Source: Zancudomyces culisetae
Lineage: Eukaryota; Kickxellomycota; Harpellomycetes; Harpellales; Legeriomycetaceae
NCBI GenBank assembly: GCA_001969505.1
Contig: LSSK01000204.1
Span: 1 to 26,543, forward strand
Length of the DNA stretch: 26,543 bases
Reading direction: 5' to 3'
In this document: piece by piece, positions 12,322-22,390 of the stretch
Layout: each line of letters begins with the position of its first letter
Position numbering within the stretch: the stretch's first letter is position 1
Notes under the pieces: model-generated
Databases searched by the model: none
Told to the model about the DNA's origin: nothing
The model's input: only the letters and a program-made list of their open reading frames with translations
Made by a program: the position numbers and the translations under genes

Positions 12322-12433
12322 TTCGGATGTTTGGATACTTGGATATTTAGATATTTGGACATTTGGATATTTGGATATTTGGATATTTGGATATTTGGAT
12401 ATTTGGATATTTGGATATTTGAATATTTGAATA
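12322..12433. repeat. Octamer minisatellite, unit GGATATTT
   Basis: About 13 tandem copies of GGATATTT, with perfect copies in the middle and degenerate ones (GGATACTT, AGATATTT, GGACATTT, GAATATTT) at both ends. Because 8 is not a multiple of 3, three units give the period-8 peptide seen in the overlapping frame. That frame is therefore repeat read-through, not a gene. Confidence 0.95.
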
Positions 12434-12553
12434 TTGAAAAGATAAAGTATATACTACTATTCTACCCCTTTAACAACACCTTTCCATAGTTTATTATCTT
12501 TTTTAATCATCGTGTAACTTATATGGGATAAAGCACTGTGCTTACCCATATTT

Positions 12554-12812
12554 TTGTCAGAATTGTTTGGGTCTGTTCAAAAAGCAAACCAACACATATT
12601 TTGTAAGATAGAGGCCAATACCCATGGTCACTTTTAAAAATGGTTTGAAAACAATGTTTTCAGCGTAATACAATATCCTGATCCATAATGTTTTCTGGGT
12701 TACATCTGGACAAATTTTGGAAAACCCGAGATGGGAATTCAATGGCCCCATTGTTAGCCTTTTTTTCCTATACAAGAGCATGAATATATGTATCAAGCAT
12801 ACCACCTCTGTA
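12554..12812 (-). pseudogene. Tc1/mariner-like transposase fragment, decayed
   Basis: One minus-strand frame gives a stretch that lines up with the Tc1/mariner region before and around the second catalytic Asp. KKRLT is followed, six residues later, by HLGFSKICPDVTQKTLWIRI and then LYYAENIVF. Family members typically show KKPLLT, six residues, RLxFAKxH, a DWT-like stretch, W, then a SDE-F motif. Here the catalytic Asp position reads Ala (YAE where SDE is expected), and a stop follows NRPKQF, where the family would continue into the RP-G-R region. The N-terminal helix-turn-helix part and the last catalytic residue were not found. It is a remnant, not an active element. The family match is by eye. 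Confidence 0.45.
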
Positions 12813-14225
12813 TAAAACCAGTAAATCTACATGAAGTTCTTTTGAATTTGGAGCAACAATTTCACAAGAGAAATTATCAATTTTGTATTTTTATTGTATT
12901 AAGTGGGTTTCAGCATTAAATGCAATAATATTTGTCGAAGATTCATAGAACTTTTCAAGAAATAAATGAAGCACAATTCCAACATGTTTTAAATGTGGCC
13001 AAAGTCAAAAATGTTTCCAAGTTTCAACGTGAAAGTAAACGCAGGTAAATATAATAAATCACAAAATAATGTATATCGCCGGACTTAAAGGTTACAGGAT
13101 CGCACATGAAAAATGTATTCCTGTGTAACTGCGCTCCAGTTTATTCAAATAGATTTACTGCATCGCATTTTATGAGTTCAAGCATATGTATCCTATCAAT
13201 TGCTGCAATACATATTCAGTAATTAGAGATTTTATTACTATTATTGTTGTTCATACACTGCTTTGTTCCTAATTTTATAGCTGTTATTTTTGAAAAAAGA
13301 TTGTGTCTATGCTCAAAGTGTGACCACTCTGAAAAAACGATAAAAACAACTCTAGCTACTACAAACTTTGCTTGAGTCAGAGTTTTTTCTGGTCTGTTTA
13401 TTCTATACACCTATAGCAGGGTTTTTCAACGCAAAAAAATTAAAACATAAAAAAACATCATCTGAAAGCTCAGACCTCTACAAAAATAGATGGATATAAC
13501 GAAAACCTTACTTTTATCTCATTTTTATCTCGTTCATTTTGTTCATTTTTCCTACTTCGATTACGTAATGCTACCAGACTTTATTTCAATCTGAAACAGC
13601 TAACTATCCCTATAAAGAAATTCTAGACCAAATATATATTCGTACTAAAAAGGCCAACATCCAATTGCAATACTCAATATTTTTTTTTGGAAAAACAGCT
13701 GTTTGGTATTCAAGGTGTAGTGGTTGAATGGGTTCAAACACAGTCAGTGGAGTATATGTGACAGTATGCAAACCAGCACTATAGTTGATTTATACCTGAC
13801 CACACACTTTTACTATTTGCACAAATGAAAAGAGGAACAGGTGGTGTTAATATGTATTACATTAAATAATTTAGTGGTAATGTATAATGTCTTGTGTGAG
13901 TTATCTTTTGGAAGTGCTAGGTATTTTCGACTCCAAGCCTTCTGCACTGTGCGCACTTGGAGCTGAAAGCCCATCCGCACAAATCATAAAATAAGGAGCA
14001 TGTGCCTACATAGAGTCAGTGTGCATGTATTTCTGTGATCGTTACTATTTCCTCACATATATGGTTATATTGCTAAAAATGTCTGAAAAAAAAGAACGCT
14101 AATAATAATTACCAAAACGGGGGGGGGGGAGTATTATCAAGACCCAAACAAGGAAAAACAATGGTTGTAATACCGTCCCCTAACAAAAAAGCATGCAAAT
14201 ATAACAAAAAGTATAAAAAGGTAAA

Positions 14226-15947
14226 TTAATAGGCCATTGCACGAAGCTTCTCAATATCTTCAACAGTTTTGGGGCAGGTTGTAAGGTTGAGATGGCCATT
14301 GCTAGTCACAACGATATTATCCTCAATTCTAACACCACCAACACATCTATATTCTTGTACACGGTCAAAGTCTACAAAGGATGACAACACAGGAGATTTC
14401 TTAAGATCGTTGATGAGGTCGTCAACAAAATAAATTCCAGGCTCAACAGTCAGAACCATACCTTCAAGAAGCTCGCGACGAACTCTTAGGTAGCGAATTC
14501 CTGGTTCATTTATTCTTTCGACACCCTTTGGATAACCAGCACAATCGTGGACATCAATTCCAAGGAAGTGGCCAACACCATGTGGCATAAAGTAGCCGAA
14601 TACATGGCTTGCAAGAATATCCTCCAAGTTTCCTTTTAGAACACCAATGTCTAGCAAGCCTTGAGCACCAATGCGGGTCGATATGCGGTGGATATCCTCC
14701 CATTGAACGTGTGGGCGGATATTTTCAAGACAGGCCATTTGCATATCCAGAACAATCTGGTAAATTTCACGCGCTTTTGGAGCGAATTTGGGTCCGATGG
14801 GCCAGGTGCGTGTTATATCTGCATTGTACCCATTGTATCTCCCAGCAGCATCAACCAAGATAAGCTCTGATTCATCATCCATTATTTGGTTGTTATCAAT
14901 GTAATGTAGAGTTGCTGCATTTCTTCCCTTTGCAAAAATCGATGTATATGCTTCGCATTGGCAGCCTTCCTCAAGTAGTTTTCCAACGAATTTTCCGCAT
15001 GCATTATATTCAGCCTGGCCCACTTTCACCTCCTTCATTATCTTTTCATGAGCGATTGAGCTCACATCACTGGCCCTTTTTAGTAGCTCTATTTCACCAG
15101 AATCTTTATAAACTCTTGCCTCGTGGATAGCACTATTTTTTTTGAGACAATAGGTATTAGAAACATAGTCTTTAAACAAAATTGCATAAGATCACTTACT
15201 CTAAAAGTTCGTCCGAGTCTATCTCAACGTCTAAGCCCTTCAAAAGTGCATCAGATTGGTATCCCACCCTGTAAACCTTTTTAACGCCGAGCTCTTTTAC
15301 CAGTTGTGGTATGGCATCGAAAAACGCAACTCGCTCAAATCCATACTTCTTCTTGAGATCATCAAATGTTGCTATTTTTTTTTGAAACAAGATCAGCACA
15401 GGTTTGTTAGATAAATACATTTTAAAATTAGAGAAAATAGCAGACAAATGCAGAGTTTCCAATCAAACAGAAGCATTAAATAAAATAAATGACTTACGTC
15501 TTTTTCCGATCCACACCTCATCATCAGGAGAAACGTATGCTGTGAGCAAAATTGGTGTCTGTGACGAAATGTCATAAAACAGGGCAAAATCTTGCTGGTT
15601 TACACCCGAGACGTACAGCATATTTGAATCTTGGATGAATGAATATGCCTATATGTAGATATTTAAAATTTCAGCATGTTGAATAACCACTTCCACAAAT
15701 ACATAAGCATAATTTTTTACTAAAATGCTAGTAGTGTCAAATATAATGAACAGAGTCCTCGGCTCATAATAATCCGGAAAGAAAAAGAAAAGTTACGTAC
15801 CCCATCAGAGTCTGGGTGGCATTTTTCACCAAAACCCTGAACAAAGAATGCAGCGCTTTGGTCTGTCAAGCGCTTTGCAACATTCAAACAGTGTTGGGCA
15901 GCCGAAAAGACTGGTCCTGCTCTTTGCTCTGTTGGTAGTTCTAACAT
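14226..15947 (-). CDS. PEPD: Prolidase (Xaa-Pro dipeptidase), four exons, 458 aa
   Basis: Exons are 15801-15947, 15498-15648, 15371-15200 and 15132-14226. Introns of 151, 126 and 67 bases start GTACGT, GTAAGT and GTAAGT, end TAG, and join in phases 0, 1 and 2. The 458-residue product follows eukaryotic prolidase throughout, a cytosolic metal-dependent enzyme that splits dipeptides with C-terminal proline or hydroxyproline. The pita-bread catalytic domain is intact, with metal ligands D251 (LILVDAAG), D262 (NADITRTWP), H345 (HGVGHFLGIDVHD), E387 (LTVEPGIYF) and E427 (GGVRIEDN). The N-terminal creatinase-like half (about 1-155) contains SNMLYVSGV. Length is a little under the human enzyme (493). 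The third junction creates Asp157, just before AIHEARVYK, which fits the family spacing better than reading on without an intron. The C-terminus (AMAY) carries no peroxisomal signal. Confidence 0.95.
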
Positions 15948-18900
15948 TTTTCTGATATACTATTTTCTTGTTGCTGTTTCTGTCTTGCTTTTGCTATGGA
16001 ATTGTGATTATTTCCTAAAACACGTTATATTCGTACAAAAAGGTAATCGAAGAATTTTTCTTATTTAGCTTTTCAACCAAGAACTATATAAACGATTCTT
16101 ATCAAACTCAAAAAAGAAAACGCTAAGAATCCCCCTATTTATCGTTTTTCTTTTGTTTCCTTTTTTTTCTATGTCCAAATTTGTTAGCAATTATTAACTT
16201 GGTGGTTAATTTTGTCAAGCCATGATTATATAATAATGGTAAAATCGAAATTTGCAACAAATAAACAGTCGCTGGAGGATGGAAATGGGGAGGATTATTA
16301 ATATATGCTTTGAGTTTACTTGCCTATCCCTAACGAATTTATAAAGAATGTTAATAAATGTTGAAATCATGAATTTAACTGGATGTTACCCCTCCCTCTT
16401 CGAGGTGGAATTATGTGAATACATTAATAATCGCCTGACAATTCCCAGAAACTCCCCTTCAGCTTTTTGAAGTGGTTTTTTGAGCTACTTTGTCAGATGT
16501 TATATCCTCGGAGCCACTTCTACTTTTCCGGGAACTAGCAGGTTTATTGCAATAAAAAATTCCTACATGCTCTTAAACCTCACTGCTACACCCCTTGGCA
16601 ATATCTTGGTTAAAATTTTCTTATGTTATGTAAACATAAGACATAGTACAAAAATTGGCAGACATTGAAGAAAAAAAAAGCTGCTCACAAAAATTTGTTT
16701 GTTTCACCTTGACAGTTGTGAATGTGAAATTGTAACTCAAGCCCTCATTTTAATAATATGTGCTAGGGTGCCATACCAGCTCAACCACCACAACACAGCA
16801 CATACCACCATTTTCAAAATCTAAGATCAAAATAAAAATGCGCCAAGCAAGTGGGTGGCCAGAGATTCCCAACAACGCTTCCAATGTGTTGGCCTAAAGC
16901 GCATTTTCTGTGTATGTTAGCTCTACGTCTAGTGAAAATCTGCACGAGTCAAAGTAATATTCGCCTGTAGGCTGAGGGGACCTAGGCCGCAATTGGTCTC
17001 TCACCGGTTGTGCTATCTTGGGTCACTATCAAGATGAATCCTAAACAAATAGTTATAGTGCAAAAAGCGAAAGATAAAGCACAAAAGACACAATTATTGA
17101 ATAAAATAAAATACAAGAAAATTTAAGAGAGGTTAAACACAAGTGATGGAACACATTCCGATAGACTTGCATCTCTAAAAGAGAAAAGCAAAGACTTGTT
17201 TACTCAGGTACGCTCTAGTCCCACTTTTTCCCTTTTACGAAGACGTTTAATGTGACGAAGTTTGGAGCTGGTTCAATATACGCTTCTTTCTTTATTCTAC
17301 AAGCAAAGTTTTCTTGTAAAGTAAAAGTATAATTTTGATGTATACCTGACAAGCAGATCAAAGTGAAATGATTTGCGTTCCAAAAAAGGATTTTTTTGAG
17401 GCTGAAGAAATCAATAGACTGCCATCAAGAAAAATGAATGAGAAAGGTCACTAGGGTTTTATTAGCAAAAAGAACTGTATTTCCATGTGAATGTTTTTAG
17501 TTACTTTGTCCACATTTCTTTGGCTAGCCAACAGAGTTTTAGAAAAATATTTATTCTCGAGTCTGAGTACATAGGGAAACATGATAAATCGCATTTATTT
17601 CTGAATGAGATTGTCAAAAGAAGAGAAGATGATATAACATGTACTGATGTGGATGATTTCCAAAAAGGAATATAACCCAGCTGGCCTTCATCGCGCCGAA
17701 AGTGGAAATTTTACTCTTTCTAGAGCCTTTTTAGGTTATGTGTGTGAGTCAAGTAACTACAGGGTGGATATCATGTGTGTGTGTGCGTGTGTAAATATCT
17801 ATTCTGTACCTAATTCCACCTAGAAACTCGATATTTTTTATGCGAGATTTGATGGTGTTAAAAGGCATATTGAAAGCTGTAAATAAATATATATTCATGT
17901 ATTACTAAATATTGATAGGTGGAGCAACTATAATAGCTTTTTTTCTAATGATTTATGAGCTATCCTAGTCAATATAGAAGAGTCTTTCAATTAGCCCCTC
18001 TGCTGTTTATTTCAAAGTACAAATAGATACAAAGAGCCCATCATTGTTTTACTGTTGTTCTGAGAACAACCAGTGTTTTTCTACTCAACTTTGCAGCACT
18101 ATACTGGGAATTACGAATGGTACTAACAGTCTAGAACTTTGAAAATTTAAATGACATAGGAGTCAAATTAGACAGGAACATATTTAATCCAGCAGCTTCA
18201 ATAAAGTTGTTTCTGAGTGCTATTTTGAAACGCCTTGATTACACGTATGTTACCTATTTTCATAATGCTGCCGGCCACAAGTATTACATCACCTTCAAAA
18301 TTTTACCATCATTTAAGACCACCGTCTACGGCTTTGACTATTTTTCACGCCAATTGCATATGGAATTATAGCATACAGGTAAAGAAGACACGTAATTTTT
18401 CTTGAGATTCAAACGCATCAAATACTGTACTAGATGACTAACACAACCAGATGATGGGGCTGTTTCTTCTACCGAAAAGAGAAAGTGTGACGTCCGGTTG
18501 ATACCCAGTCCAGTTTGATCTATAAGCCTGTGACTACTAAAGAAAATCATGTGTGAAGGGAAAACACTGTTTGTGCGTAAAACAATATTTTTTACTTGGA
18601 AAAAAGCAAAAGTCAGATAACCAAGTGTAAGCTAGCTACACCGAGGGGAATGGTACCAGTGTGGTACTTAATATATCAAAAGGGAGCAGGGAATGGTGAA
18701 AAGGATGGAAACCAAACAAGATATTTTTTTCATAAAGCACAATTTAGTATAATTGATTTGTTTTAATTAGCAGCGCGGACAAAGTGCATGTACTAATATA
18801 GGCAAATTCTATTAATTACCGCGTTCTAGTAGCACATTGATTTTTCTATGGATTTTACTTTATTTTTCCATCTGTTTTCTCCACTAGGTTAAGTAAAATA

Positions 18901-19264
18901 AGCTAAATAAAAGGTCACGTTTTATTACTGGATATTAAAATTCAAGAATGCCATTTTTGAATTAGCATTTTATGTCAATTTTAATTTGTATAAACTGGGA
19001 AAAAGCTGCACTGTCTCTAAATTTGGTTAAAAGCCGCTCAGTAGTTTCTCAGCTAGGAAGGAAAAGCAAAGTTATGATCCAAAAAGAAAAAACAATATAA
19101 ACAAAAAAGGAGCGAGCCAGCTTCAGTAAAACTTTGTCAAATATTTTTCAACGCAAAAAGTGATACTACCTCTGGAAGAGTTATGAACAAATAGTGGAAT
19201 TTCACCTAAACGAATTTAACGCAAGAGAATAAATTACAACTCAATTCACAAAAAAACTGGAAAA
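15948..19264. other. 3.3 kb intergenic region between divergent genes
   Basis: This region lies between the prolidase start and the LAMTOR1-like start, so it should contain both promoters. No recognised gene or RNA is seen. Items of note are a stem-loop at 16835-16907, coding-like scraps between 17034 and 17675 that might be a small spliced gene, a TACAGGGTGG transposon-end-like motif at 17758-17767, and a short GT-rich run near 17775-17792. Frames at 16480-16668 and 18338-18550 look like chance. Confidence 0.5.
16835..16907. other. Stem-loop forming inverted repeat
   Basis: The arms AAAATGCGC (16835-16843) and GCGCATTTT (16899-16907) are perfect complements of 9 bases. Inside them, CCAACA (16869-16874) pairs with TGTTGG (16887-16892) around a 12-base loop. 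The surrounding 250 bases are noticeably richer in G and C than the neighbourhood. It could be a structured RNA, a tiny MITE-like element or chance. No known RNA family was recognised. Confidence 0.35.
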
Positions 19265-20067
19265 ATGGGGTATTGTTGCAGTAAGGTACAAAATAGCGTA
19301 GTCTCGACAGAGGAGGAGGTGTTGCTAGCACAACCAGAGCAAGAAGTAATCAATGACACCGGGTATCAGTACATGTCGATAGATGATTCAAAACCCGAAG
19401 GGGAGGAGGAACGCTTTCAGCGGATAATAGACGAGACCACAAACAGCCTGATTAACATCAGAAATGAGAATTTTATGTTTGACACTTCAATGCCAATAAA
19501 AGAAGTCAGTACAAGCTACAAGAAGATGCTGGAGGAGTTCGATAAACAAACGGACATGTCTGAATATTTTCCAAAAGAAAGGGTGGTAAAGTATAATGCA
19601 GATGGAGGTGCAAATGATTTTGATATAGTGAAAGTTTTGTTGGCTAAAGTCAACGAGGATGATATCAAACTTGTAAGTATTTGTCAGTATATTTGAAACA
19701 TAATGGTCATGGGGATTTGTTTGTGTCCAAAATGCTGTTGTAGCGCAAATATTCGAGTAATTTCTCATCTTTAACAATTACCTGGAAATAGATTAACGAG
19801 GCGTCAAAGAATATCGCCGATATATTAGATAACTATAAGCTAGAGTACAGTGGCGAATTTTTTGTCCCCCTTGGAATGGAAAGGCACGAGCTAGAGGAAT
19901 ATGAAAACATAAGGAAGGAAAGTTTGGGGTGGGAAAATCTGGGTATACACGAACAGCAAGGCTACACAGAAAGAAACGGCGAGAGATACGAAGAAGAAGG
20001 ACGAGGGGTTTTGGATGTAGACTATGAGGATGAGGAGGGCTATACAAAAGATAGATATCTAGCATAG
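19265..20067 (+). CDS. LAMTOR1-like Ragulator/EGO membrane anchor, two exons, 227 aa
   Basis: Exons are 19265-19672 and 19792-20067. The 119-base intron starts GTAAGT, ends TAG and joins in phase 0. The N-terminus MGYCCS gives Gly2 for myristoylation and Cys4/Cys5 for palmitoylation, and an acidic dileucine (EEEVLLAQ, 16-23) follows, matching the order in animal LAMTOR1. Then come the helical core from EERFQRIIDETTNSLINI (about 48-65), a second helical stretch (82-101), and INEASKNIADILDNY followed by EFFVPLG at about 164, which matches the end of LAMTOR1. In animals and yeast (Meh1/Ego1) this protein tethers the Rag GTPases to the lysosome or vacuole for TORC1 signalling. It is longer than human LAMTOR1 (161) because of a Glu/Tyr/Gly-rich acidic tail of about 63 residues. 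The family call rests on pattern order, not a search. Confidence 0.8.
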
Positions 20068-21394
20068 CCTTGACTTTACGTACGATGCTGTGGAGGTATT
20101 CACGCACGCATGTGGTATTTCTAAATTTATTTGGAGGGATGAGGAAAACAAGAGATTAATAGACAACTCATCCGTAATATTTGTAACGCCATTTTTCTAT
20201 CAAAAAAAGGAATGTTCATACGTTTTCGGTTGGTAGAAAAGTTTTGAAAACTGATATTTTACGCGCATGTTATTACAGTACTATTTCACACAAACGGGAC
20301 ATTGCCATATATGTCAAAATTATTACGCTTTTTTCTTAGTATTTTATCTAGCACATTTAAAAGTGGTTTAAGCTTTTTGTATTTTTTGTTGTACATTGTT
20401 TAGATTAATGTACGTTATAACTATTGGCTCAGGTGATATAGCTACATGAGTTCAAAGGTACATATAAGGTGGTTTTTTTTCTGGACGCGAGCTTGCGTGT
20501 CTCACCTTTGTATACCACCTCGGATAGAACTACACCCGTTTTTCATTTTTTTCAAAATTCTGTTTTTCTTTGTTAGAGGTTGCTACTCCATACTTTTACC
20601 AAAGAACAAAGGGCAAATGTCCAAGCCCAATTTGAACTTTTTTTTTCTAGTGAAGAACTTGAGAGCAAAAATAGAAAATAATGAAAAAAAGGAAGATCAA
20701 CTTATGTTCAGTAGCCCACCTTTGCATCATGTTATTTTATTTTTATTCTTCTCTATAAATGTTGTGCTCAGATAATTGCTAGCATTACAGCGCTGTGTTT
20801 TGCTGAATGAACAAATAAAACAGGTGTAACATTCTCGTCTTCCGCTCTATCTGATTAGCTCTCCAGGCATGGTTAAAACCCTTTACCACCCCTGTGCGGA
20901 TATACATGTTCCTTCTTGTAGCAGAAAAAAAAAGAAAACAAATCCAATTGTATATATGGGGCAAACTAGACATTTATAGTTGGTTTCTGAGTGTCATCAA
21001 ATCAAAGCCAATATCAATAACACGCCGTCAACGTAAAGGTTGTCAATTTTGTATATATTGGAATACTTGGAATACTTGGAATACTTGGAATACTTGGATA
21101 ACATTTTGCAAGGTCAAAGAAAAAACCTGTCAAAAATGTGACAACTTTTGTGTCAAGCGAATAAATAAGCATATATAAGAAGACGGCTTAAGCGAAATGT
21201 CGCTAACAGTTGTTCCGAATCTTTTTCAGCTTTGCTTTTTTCGCAGTTAACATAACAGCCCCAAACACTGCATCAGGATACGGGTTAGAGATAGATACTC
21301 TTCGTTTTTTCCACTAAAAATAATCATTGTAATTGGTACTTTCTCGGATATAGGATACTGTGTGTTGCCATACTAGATAATCAGTACAAAAAGT
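20068..21394. other. Intergenic region with coding-like scraps
   Basis: No complete gene can be built here. A stop-free frame without ATG runs from about 20068 to 20236 (contains ISKFIWRDEENKRLIDNSS). Another 34-codon frame at 20577-20681 follows a pyrimidine-rich tract and TTAG, and contains TKEQRANVQAQFEL. They may be exons or chance. A 9-base tandem repeat lies at about 21058-21096. The F-rich frame at 20446-20775 and the frame at 20894-21178 that spans the repeat are not convincing. Confidence 0.45.
21058..21096. repeat. Nonamer tandem repeat, unit TGGAATACT
   Basis: Four near-perfect copies of TGGAATACT, read as repeated NTW in one frame. The unit resembles the octamer array near 12.4 kb (both contain GGA-TA-T). 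This may reflect a common slippage bias. Confidence 0.85.
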
Positions 21395-22306
21395 ATGAAA
21401 GGGCCCAGGTAAGTTTGGTGATGGTTGGCATAAGGAGACTGTACATTTTCCTAATTTTATTAAGTTTTCTTTGACAATAAAGAGGAGGATCAAAACCGAT
21501 ATAAAGCTAAAAGTTGTTACCAAAATAGTAGTTTTGGAATAGAAAAAAATGAGGTCTACTGGAGAAAAAAGACATGTGAAGCAAAGGAGTTGGCGCTGGA
21601 GCTCTATACTGAACTGGAACATATGCGGATAAAAATAGAGGACGTCGAGAGGCTCCACAAAGAGAAAATTGCAAACCTAAGTAGGGAGCTTAAAAACGTG
21701 AGCCAGGAAAATGTCAAGCTGCGAGCATTGGCTGATCGATTACAGGTCCGAGCATTTATTTTTTTTAACGGGTTGAGTCATTTTAAAGAAACACATTATA
21801 TATAATAACTAGAAAACATTGCTAGACCATATTTGCCCCCATGTGGTGTTGATGGTAATGGCAGTATACACAAGTGTTTCTATTAACAATGTGTATTTTG
21901 AGATATATAGAATATGAGCGAAGTAAGAAAGACCAATGAAGAGCTGAAGACGCTGAGTATAGATCTAGTACAAAAACAAGGTAAGTGATTTCTATAAACT
22001 GTTAAAAGAAACACTCCCTTAAGACAATATAAAAGGTGAATAGCGAATAATAAACGATAAACGCCTGTTTTAGTGAGAGGTCGAGAAAAGGACTTTGCAG
22101 AAAAGGAAATAGTAGGCGATATAGCAGCTTTGACCGGGAAAAGTAAGCATATAAAAAGCAAAAAGACAGTCGTAGAAGGAGAAACGAGAGTCCAACACTT
22201 TATAGAGCCGGCTGAAAGTCGAGAGTTAAAGATTGGTGCAATCCAGAATGTTCTGGATTGTATTTCGCGGATTGAAAAAAGGTTAGAACACAGCGAGATT
22301 TTATGA
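21395..22306 (+). CDS. Small coiled-coil protein, four exons, 177 aa, unknown
   Basis: Proposed exons are 21395-21408, 21529-21745, 21911-21980 and 22074-22306. The first exon is only 14 bases (ATG AAA GGG CCC AG) before GTAAGT. Phase 2 then requires the TAG at 21526-21528, or the next AG three bases on. The product starts MKGPSSFGIEKNEVYWRKK. From about residue 20 to 110 it is one continuous charged heptad-like helix: ALELYTELEHMRIKIEDVER, then RELKNVSQENVKLRALADRL, then the third-exon segment. A basic, mixed tail ends KRLEHSEIL. The second intron has a weak donor (GTCCGA), although phase and the helix both continue across it. No family is recognised; kinetochore, spindle-pole, vesicle-tether and splicing factors all contain such helices. 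It ends 84 bases from the convergent UTP23 gene. Confidence 0.65.
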
Positions 22307-22390
22307 GGTACAAAGTACAACCAAAGCAAGACAAAAGAATCAATGACCAATACTGTCCACGTAGTATTTACGTATATACATAATCCATGT

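Larger units (their letters stand above)
11684..14225. other. Long intergenic region with repeats and a transposon relic
   Basis: This region lies between the permease start and the prolidase stop. It contains an octamer minisatellite (12322-12433), a decayed Tc1/mariner transposase piece (12554-12812, minus) and a run of 9 to 10 G near 14119. Frames at 11821-12030, 12298-12489 (the minisatellite itself) and 13216-13410 look like chance. No tRNA was recognised. The permease promoter should lie in the first few hundred bases, but I cannot define a site. Confidence 0.55.

Noticed and set aside
12298-12489. 63-codon frame with repeating WIF/YLD residues
   Set aside because: It is translation of the GGATATTT minisatellite.
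13715-13750. tRNA-like A and B boxes (GTGTAGTGGTTGAA and GGTTCAAAC)
   Set aside because: The boxes overlap with no room for an anticodon arm, and no acceptor stem can be paired.
14609-15130. Plus-strand frames at 14609-14863, 14661-14870 and 14912-15130
   Set aside because: They are antisense to the prolidase catalytic exon.
15133-15199. Alternative 30-base intron ending at AAAG near 15170 in prolidase
   Set aside because: The phase would be wrong and the added residues do not fit the family. The TAG at 15133-15135 gives the right phase and joins directly to AIHEARVYK.
20446-20775. 109-codon F-rich plus-strand frame
   Set aside because: Composition follows T-runs, and no domain or conservation-like pattern is seen.
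21485-21528. Extending exon 2 of the coiled-coil gene upstream to 21485
   Set aside because: That acceptor needs phase 0, which leaves no ATG in the preceding exon. The TAG at 21526-21528 matches the phase of the ATG exon at 21395.
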